A stretch of 64,000 bases of DNA, from positions 184,501-248,500 of the forward strand of contig CAUYUJ010017649.1 in NCBI GenBank assembly GCA_963575745.1, given 5' to 3'. Within the stretch, counting starts at the first letter, position 1. Every line of letters starts with the position of its first letter. Made by a program: the position numbers and the translations under genes. A model generated the notes under the pieces. The model worked only from the letters and a program-made list of their open reading frames with translations, had not been told where the DNA came from and made no database searches. Positions 11,301-20,300 of the stretch are shown in pieces. The stretch is from Prorocentrum cordatum (taxonomy: Eukaryota > Sar > Dinophyceae > Prorocentrales > Prorocentraceae).

Positions 11301-14300
11301 CTCCTGCGGGAACACCCGCCCCACCAACAGCATGACCACGCCTCGCCGACGCCCACCAGGCGCTGCCGCCTTGCTGGTGTAGTACACTCTGCAATATGTT
11401 TGAAAGGTTATATCCTGCTCGTGTAGTTGCACGCTCTCGAGGTCGTCCCCCGAGCAATGGAATCCGTCGTGCTGATCGGTCGGGTCCTCGCTGAACAAAT
11501 GGGGCTCGGGAGCGTAGTAGCTCACAAACTCCTGACAGTACAGCTGCTCCTCACGCTCTGACGCGTTGTCGTCCCCAGCTGTCTCGTTGAGGGCCGAGAA
11601 CTCCGTCACCAACACCAAAGAGCCCAAAAAGCCCCGCGGCCCAACGAGGGAACGCCGTGATTCCCTGTGATCTGAAGGATTTGAAAGAGGCTGCTCGATC
11701 AATCCCTAAAAAACTTGAGCCCAATTAGCAACAAACGGAAGGGAGAGCGGGAGCAGATACGATAAACACCGATCGACGATCAGATATTGGGTTCACTGTT
11801 TACGGGCCGCGTGTGTCCAGCAGATCTCAGCCCGAGGGCGGCACGCCATCGAATCGTTGTTTGTTTTCTCCCTCCCGGCCGGGCTCTTGCCCGGCAGAAG
11901 GAGCCGAGATGCGGGGCCTCCTTCGATTTCCGCCGCCTTCCACCAGCCCTCCGCCAGCGGGCCCGTCTGCGATCTGCTCTCGCCGCCTCCTGCCGGCTCC
12001 AACCGCGCGCCAGGTGTGGCCCCCGTGGTTTCGACGACGGCGAAAGCCTTCGTGGAGCTGGCCATGTACCCCAGCCTTGGGCTCCCCTGGATTATTTTGA
12101 GACTCTGGGAGGCCACATTAAGACGTGCGTGCGCAAAGCGGGCGTCTGGGGTCGTTGGGCGTGCGTGAGAAGTGTATGTTGGCACCCTACGTTCGCTAAT
12201 ACTTTTGATCACGCCTGGACGAGTGTAGTGTGGTTGTTTTGGGTATGGTCGTTTTGGATATGTTCCTTTTGGGTATGTCTGAAAGAATTTGGAGGGGTGG
12301 TGTAAAAAAATCAGAAAGAGACCAAACCAACCCGTCCTGTACTTCTACGTTGCGTACACGTGCAACATCGCGGGAAATTACTGCCAAAAAACCCCAAACC
12401 GATCTTTCCGCGACATTTCTCGACCTTGGTCGATGCGTGATGGTCCTGGGACCCGAACCAAGCAAACACTTTCCCGTCGGCGGCGAGGCAGAGGTGATCC
12501 ACACCAGCGAGAGGCGATTCGGGGCAACCGAGCGAAAGCGCTGGGTGTGAAAAAGATGCAACGCCCGGATCTCAGGGCCGCCCACCCGCACACGTTCCTC
12601 CTGTCCCCCCCTGGGGATTCCTGCGCAGGCTCGTCGAGAACTCTGAGCACCCAGTGGCTGGACTCCCTCACCATCATGCAGATCGCGTCGACCTCTGCGG
12701 CGCTGTCTTCCATGGCGAAGCTGCCAACCTCGTTGTCCTTTCTCTCCTGTAATTGCGCTGGGACCGCACACCGCACCACAATCAAACACCAATGTGGTGG
12801 AAAACGTCCAGATCAAAGGGCATCAGCCCGCAAACCTAGCCGTTGGGTGCGAGTCCTTTCCTTTGCGGGCGTTTCCTCTCCCTGCCTGTGGCCACCCCGA
12901 TCACCCCTCCTCAAACACGCCAGCTCAAACGAAAGCAAACAATGGCGGGATCGAGACACGAGTCTAATACAGTATTGTCGATCCTTGCGCCGGGACAGGT
13001 CGGAGGTTGGGGGGTCAGATCGCAGCGGAACGGAGACCCCCAACCGGGAAATCGTTCCGTTTCGTTCGTGTCGTGCGTGCGGGCGAGGCGAAGCTGCGTG
13101 GGCGCGCGAGAGGAATGAACCCGCCGCTGCTAGGGCGCATTCAAGACAAATGTTGCTCCCCCGTCCGTTCGTCCGTCCGTCCGTCCGTCCGTCCGTCCGG
13201 CGGTGGCCCAAGCGGTGTCCCGCGGTGTCCCGTGGTGTCCCGTGGTGTCCGCCGTTGCTAGGGCGAAGTCAAGACAAATGTTGCTCACCCGTCCGTCTGT
13301 CTGTCCGTCCGCCTGGCGGTGATCCTAGCGGTGGCTCGGGGTGTCCCGCGGTGTCTCGTGGTGTCCCGTGGTGTCCGCCGCTGCTAGGGCGAAGTCAAGA
13401 CAAATGATTCTCCCCCGCTCGCCCGTCCGGAGGTGGCTCGCGGTTTCCCGCAGTGTCCCGTGGTGTCCCGTGGTGTCCTGTGGTGCCCCGTTGAATGAGA
13501 TCGATAAACAGATCGATAGTGAGATCGATCGTAAAAACGATACTGAGATCGATGTGGTGCCCCGAGGTGTCCCGTGGTGTCCCAACACATGATACAGATA
13601 GAGAGATCGACAGGTGTCCCGTGGTGTCCCGTGGTGTCCCGTTGAGTGAGATCGAGAGTGAGATCGATAGTGAGATCGATGTGGTGCCCCGAGGTGTCCC
13701 GTGATGTCACGTGGTGTCCAACAAAATGAGATCGAGAATGAGATCGACAGGTGTCTCGTGATGTCCCGTGGTATCCCGTTGGGTGAGATCGAGAGTGAGA
13801 TCGATATTGAGATCGATGTGGTATTCCGAGGTGTCCCGAGGTGTCCCGCGGTGTCCTATGGTGTCCCGTTGAGTGAGTAGTGAGATCGATAGTGAGACCG
13901 ATAGTGAGATCGAGAGGTGTCCCGCGGTGTCCCGCTGTGTCCCGTGGTGTCCCGTTAAGTGAGATCGATAGTGAGACCGATAGTGAGATCGACAAGTGTC
14001 CCGTGGTGTCCTGGCGAATGAGATCGAGTGAGTCAGATGTTGGTTCCCCCCTCTCCCCCCCAACAACCTACTTATCACCCGAAGGGTCGTCGTATAGGTA
14101 TATACAGAACTGCGCGGCGTGTTGACATTCCAAGACTCAACACAATTATCTTGGCTGATAGGCGATGGGCAATGGCAATGCTGAGGGTATCGATGGTGAT
14201 GTTATGATGCCAGTGGCTGTGCTGTGCTGCACTGCGCTTTGGCGTGCTGTGCTGGACTGTACGGACTGTGCTGTTTCATGCTGTGTTGAGCTGTGCTGTA

Positions 14301-17300
14301 CTCCATTGAGTTGTGGATCAAGGCGTCCTGGGCGTCCAGAGCGTTGCGGAACGCTCTGAGACACCTCCATCTCCATCTCCACCTCCATCTCCGATGTCGA
14401 TGTCGAGTTCCCTTATCCCGATCTCAGGCCTGCCTGAAGACGACCCGCCACCGTGCCTTCGTCACACAGGGGCGTGTTAGCCGAGTGCCCCTCCATCTTC
14501 TTGTGGGGCCTACGGCCGTTGTTGTTTTGCCTAGCGCGTCGAGGCGGCGGCCCTGGCGACACGGTACGCCCTGCAAGCGGACAGCGTGTCGCGCCGCTCC
14601 GCACGGCGGGTGGCTGGGAAAGGGCTGGGGCGCGGACGCCTGGACATGGGGACGTGATTCGCGTCTCGCGCCGAGGCGTGGCGGGCCAAAGCTCCTGACC
14701 GTGTTCCACGACGCGAGGTCGGCTTTCTGGTTGGACGTCGGGCTTTCGGGCCGCAGCTCGGGTCTCTGGCGGCCAGTCGGGACGATTCGGGCACCTACGA
14801 AACGCTCTCGGCGAGGCGCAGCTGCTGGAACGGCTCCCCGGCCAGGAGCACCGTGCAGAACCGACGCGCACCTTTGCTAGGAGGAGGGGGAGGAGGAGGA
14901 GGAGGAGGAGGAGGAGGAGGAGGAGGAGGAGGAGGAGGAGGAGGAGGAGGAGGAGGAGGACTAGGAGGAGGAGGAGGGGCGAAAGCTCATTCCCCGCCGA
15001 GAGAAACAGACGGGGGGCAATAACTGAAGACTTCCTGAGGTCACCATTCCCTACCGCACAGCCCCCGGTCGACGGTGGCCCGAACGTGGGGCGAGCGGTC
15101 CAACCCGTCCTCGAGGAGGTGGACCCTGCCATTCCTGGCGTCCCTGAGGCACCCCCTGTTGTAGGCGGCCACCACCTCGAGCAGCGCGCGGGGGGCGGGC
15201 GGGGCGGAGAGGAAAAGGCCCAAATCGGCGGGCACGCCCACCGCCTCCGCGCGTCCTCGCGGCCTGGGCTCCTCCGGGGCGCAGGGAAACGCTCCGCGCG
15301 CGGGGCCACCTCCACCCCCTCACGCCTGGAGAGCGGCGCGTGGAAGACAAGACGAATGTGCTGTTCGCCATTGGGGGTTGCAACGTGCGCGATCTTGTTT
15401 TCAGCGCCTTCCGCGCGGCAAGCGTGGCGACCGTCCACACGGGCGTGGCCCCGCCGGGGTGTTTGGACGAGGAGCCGAGCAGCTGGCTGGAGGGCGCTGA
15501 GCCGCGCCGCAGGGGATCGACCTGCTTGGCCCTGGTGCGCTTCGTGTGCGCACGAGTTCACCACCCCCGCGACCTGCCTGCCCACCTCCGCGCGTGGTCA
15601 CTACAGTCAACCCGCATACCAAGGACGCACGATAAGGATGCAAGGGCCTTGGAAGGCCATGTCGACACTTTGCGATCGGGGCGCGGCTAGCGAAAGCGGC
15701 CAAGGATGGGCCGCAGGGGAAGGATGCAAGGGTAAACTTGGAACATCTGTCATCCTTACTATGCGGGCTGACTGTAGCAGCAGCAGTGATGATGATGCCG
15801 AGTGCAAGCCGTCAGTAACTTTGCTTAGTGAGTCGCTATGCGGTGGTGGCCCTGGCGACTCGCTATGCCCTGCAAGAGGGCAGCGTTTCACTCCGCGACG
15901 CGGGAGGCTGGGAAGAACTGGGGACGTTGACGCTTGGGAAATGGGGACGCGGATAGACTGGGCCAAAACAGGCGGAGCGAAACGTTAAGCCAAAGCTCCT
16001 GACCGTAATGCCTGCACGGACTCGCTCTGCGCCTGTCCTTGTGCGCTCGTCCAGCCACAGCCGCCGACGCCTTTTGCCAGTAGCCAACGCACTGAGCGCA
16101 AGTGCATCAACAACTCTTGACAACAAGGCGGGGCGTCATGAGCTGTACGTTCTTCGGGGACGAGTGCGCGCCAACGGGCTGACGAGGGTATCCCTCCTGC
16201 GGAGGGGTCTTTTCGTTTGGAGGGCCACCATCTTCACATTGTCTGAAATACAGACTTTCCGGCTTGAGACGTATTTGAGATGCAACGTAAGAACCATCAT
16301 CATCAATTGCTGTCTCTCTGGCTGGAGACGTATCCCAGATTCCGACGCAGCATCACCATCACTATCACTCTCATCACCATTGGAATGGCCGTGGTTGCCT
16401 TCGACGTCATGATCAACACGATTATTGCCAGATTCCTGCTCTCTTTGCTCCTGCGGCTCGTCGTCATCCTCCTCCTCCCCAGATTTCGACGTCATCCTCC
16501 TTACTCTGCCCAACTACCCTTCCTTCCGTGATTCTTCCACCTTGCCCTCGTGCTCATCACTGTCCTGCTCGTGCTGTTGCCGTTGCTTCCACTGCTGCTG
16601 TGGATGTTGCTGACGGCTCCCCTCCAATTTCATGGATACCTACCAAATGCCTCTCCGCCTCATCATCCGTCAGGGTCGCATCGGAGGCGCATCTGGGCCA
16701 GGTCACAAAGAGGATGAGCTTGACGTGCTGGGGCAGCTTCTGGAAGGTGATCCAGATGCACTCGTCGATACCAGACTTGCGTAGAGGGGAGGGGGAAGAG
16801 GAGACAGGACAGCTTTATGTTAGAAGCAGTTGGGAGCACAAATATCAGCAAGCTGATCTTGAGCCTCAGGATCGAAGAAGATCTCAGAACAGACCCGCCA
16901 CTCCGAAAGACGCGAGGGTCTTTCCTTCCTTCTCAGACGCATGACTCAAGACTGGCCCCAAAAGCGCAACAGGGAGGAGTAGAAGGGGGGCGCCTGGATG
17001 AGAGGAGAGGGAGGAGGGACCAAATCATGGATGCCCCGCACCACAGCTGTTAAAAGGAAAAGCGCACGGGAAAGAAGGATAACTGGGAGGCACGTACCGT
17101 TTCGAACTTTCAGCTTGCATTTGCACCGGAATGTGCCCGAGGCTGTAGTGATTTGTATGTGCCTGCGCATCGTTGGTGCAGGCCGTGCTAAATAGTGGTA
17201 CGGCATGGCCAGACTAGCAGTCGTCGGCAATCCGAAGACGGCACGACACTACTTCGTGACGCCGATGCCTGTTGCCCAGCCCCTGCGGGTGGAGCGGCAG

Positions 17301-20300
17301 ACGTGGAGCGGTGAGCGGTGGAGGTGGATGTGCTCCGTGGGGCCCTGAATCAGTATCTTGGATCTGTACTGTACTGCACTACGCGGACGAGGCCGTCAAT
17401 GCCGAACTCCCCAAGCAAAACACGGCTCAGGAGGCCCAGCCGCTTTGGGCTGACGAACCGCCTTTGGTCAACAAACTCTGCTGAGCAGGCAGTTGCAAGC
17501 CACATCGCGTGATAAGCTAGGCAGGGGCCGATCGCTCTTCCCACAGACAATCGAAAACAGAAAACTCACCAAGCTCCTCCCGAGTGACCTGTACCGCCCT
17601 CCGCGCATTCCGCACGAAAGAGACGAGGTCGGAGGGAGAGGGTGAGCACTGGCCAGAGACCGTCCAGCCCTCAAGCTGCTTCGCCCAGCTGGGGAAAAGT
17701 CCCTCCAGGAACCTCGACCGTTGCTGTCTGAGGTCCTTGGTGGGCGGATGCCTAGGACACCGGGCAGACAGGGAGAGGACACCTGGTCGGCCGTCGCCGC
17801 CAGGTGAGAGCCACGCCTCACTCGCCTGTAGCTGAGGTTTTCGGAGATGGGGATGGTCGTCACGCCCTTCGTCGTCTTCCCCTGTGGGGCCCAAAGGGCT
17901 CCATCCCCTGCGCCTTTGTTGGGGGGGGCAAACGCGCTCTCTCCGTCTTCTTGCCTTTCGGGCCCCGTTTTCCGTTCCATTCCACCTGGGCGACGAAGAG
18001 AAAAGGGTCTTACGTGATATGGCATAGCGACCTTACGCGGTGGCTTACGCAGGCCGCCGGCGCGGCACGTCACGTTGGAAACGACGGCGCCTGCGCCCGA
18101 CCTTACGCGGGCAGCTTACGCGCGAATTTTGGTGCAGCCGAACCATTTTTTTGCGTCGGTCACCTGACCAGGCGTAGCCTCCTCACTTCAAGCAGCAAGA
18201 GGCCCACCCACTCAGCACCAGCCCTCCCCCTGCCTGCAGCAGGTTCGATCTGGGCGGCGGGCCCCATGACTGTTGTCCCAGCACGGTACGTAATACTGAG
18301 CCATGCTTTTAGAGTAGCTAGAGTACTCCATACAAAAAAAACGACACCCCGTAGGCACTTCAGCAACGAGATTGCGGGCTTGCAGGTTTCAGGTGGCGAA
18401 TCCTCTCTACCACCCCCTACGAGGCCCAGTGTCTGCCTCTGGGCAAAAGCGCGGAGTAATGCCAGCTCTCCCAACCATGATTCAGGAAGGGCCAAGAGCA
18501 AGAAGCGGTTGCGAGGAGGTGCCCTTGGCAGCCGGGCTGTTGCTTCTCGGATGTTGGAAGTGGTCGAGGTCGAACCTCGACGAATGCGTGAAAGATAAGA
18601 CGAGGCATCAACACTCGTCTAGTCGAGAAGCGAAATACGGTCTTCGTTAACGCGGGTGCAGTAAGCGTGGGATGACGAAGCGTGGACCTCTAGTGCACCT
18701 TTTGGGCCCGCGGTGGCAATTTAGGGTCCGTGTGGGGCCACTCTCCTGCAATCCTCGATCCCCCCACTTTCATTGCGCTCCCGCTGCTGTCCGCCCGAGG
18801 AAACAGGACATCACTACGCACCGGGCATGCGTCTGCTTCAAACCCATCACCGACTGGTCCGAGGATCTCACCCAGCAGCGCCCTGGCCAGCCTCCAGAAC
18901 CCGCTCGAGCCCTTGCGGCGAGGATGGCCCCGCACAAGCAGGGGTAGGAAGCTGCATTGGGTCGGACTGGCACCTCCTCGGAGGGCAATGCTGGGGCTAG
19001 CAAAAGCTTCCGAGGTCTGAGTCCCAACGGGGATGCATGCGCGGCAAGAGCTGTGCTCATTGCTCGGGCTCCCCATGATTACGGATCGCCCCAAATCGGC
19101 TGGGTCACTCGCATCCCTCACCCCCGTTCCTCCCTGCTTTCGCTCCGCTCTACGACAACTACTTTCCAACCCTCACCCGATTCCACTCCGTTTCTCCTTC
19201 CGGCGATGCTTAGGCTGGCAACCGTTTCCGACATCCGAGTCCCAACGAGGATAAATGTAAGCCAACGTGGACCCCAAACAAAGAGCCATCACACTGTGGA
19301 GGTGGGAGCTATGTGGACTAAGCTATGTCGTGTTAGCTACGCTATGCTGTTTGAGCTATGTGTTGCGAGCTATGTGCTGTGAGCTATGTTGTGTAAACCA
19401 TGTGTCATGTACGATATGCTATGTGAGCTATGTTGTACACGCTGTGAGGAGACATGCTGTACAGACCATGCGGTGTAAATTATGCGGTGTGAGCTATGCC
19501 GTGTGCGCTATGTGGTGGAAGCCATGCTGTGCAGGCTATGTGGTGTGAGCTATGTGATGCGAAGTATACGTGGTGCAACCTATGTGGTGTACGCTACGTG
19601 GTGTGAGCTACGTGAAGTGAGGTCCGCGGTGCAAGCTGTGTCGTGCACGCCGTATGATTTTCGCTGTGTCATGCAAGTTATGTGGCGTAAGCGCACGGGG
19701 CGCTCACGGGGCGCCCGCGACGGGTGTTGTCTTAGCTATGTGGTACCAGCGCATGGGGCGCCCACGATGCGCCCACGAACGGACACGGGCGCCACCACGC
19801 AGAGTCTTCGGGGCACCCCCCCAGCGCACGGGCCACCCGCGAGGCACCCATGGGGCTGAGGCGGGCACGCGGCGAAGCGGCGGGGCCACCCATGGCGCGG
19901 GGCGCCCACGAGGCGTCCGCGGGGCGGGCACGGGCGCCAACGCGGATGATGATCGGCGGAACCACCCAGGGCCCGGGGCACCCACGCGGCACCCACGAGG
20001 CGGACACGGGCGCCAACGAGGCGACACCTCGGCGGATCCACCCGATGCACGGGCACGGGCGCCAAGGCGGAAAGTCCTCGGCGGATCCCCCCAAGTACTT
20101 AAGCAAGCGAAGTAGGACCCCCTACGTGCAAGCACTGCTGGAGGAACGTGCGGTCTGAACTATACTTACTGTTCTGGCTCCCTTGATTACGGACCACCCC
20201 AGAAATTGGCTGGGTTGCTCGCATCCCTCACACCCGTGACTCTCTGCTTACACTTCGCCCCCCCCCCCCCCCCCCTGGTTAAGAATGGAAGCTGCTTTCG

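Larger units (their letters stand above)
6758..12620 (-). other. TerD intron between E5 and E6 (GA-AG), about 5.9 kb
   Basis: The largest intron traced. It contains a broken retroposed-looking gene (10150-11702) and a 2.2 kb satellite (7587-9800). Between about 6900 and 7190 is pyrimidine-rich sequence and a short AT-richer stretch. Segment 11740-12620 shows nothing recognisable. The boundary GA-AG pairing rests on the E6 assignment. Confidence 0.45.
12747..15109 (-). other. TerD intron between E4 and E5 (GA-AG)
   Basis: About 2.4 kb. It holds the long copy of a mosaic tandem repeat (about 12992-14112), a family A MITE (14513-14701), one copy of a 100 bp dispersed repeat (about 14757-14860) and a GAG triplet array (14881-14975). 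No coding stretch recognised. Confidence 0.5.
15176..16706 (-). other. TerD intron between E3 and E4 (GT-AG)
   Basis: About 1.5 kb. It carries two adjacent inverted-repeat elements: the pogo-like MITE (15604-15774) and a family A MITE (15809-16005). Between about 16140 and 16510 the minus strand holds an acidic open frame (runs of E, D, Q and H), which I treat as compositional bias. Confidence 0.5.

Noticed and set aside
16136-16513. 125-codon acidic minus frame
   Set aside because: Protein-like at first sight, but it is in an intron, rich in GAG/GAT/CAT codons like the local triplet bias, and has no homologue I recognise.
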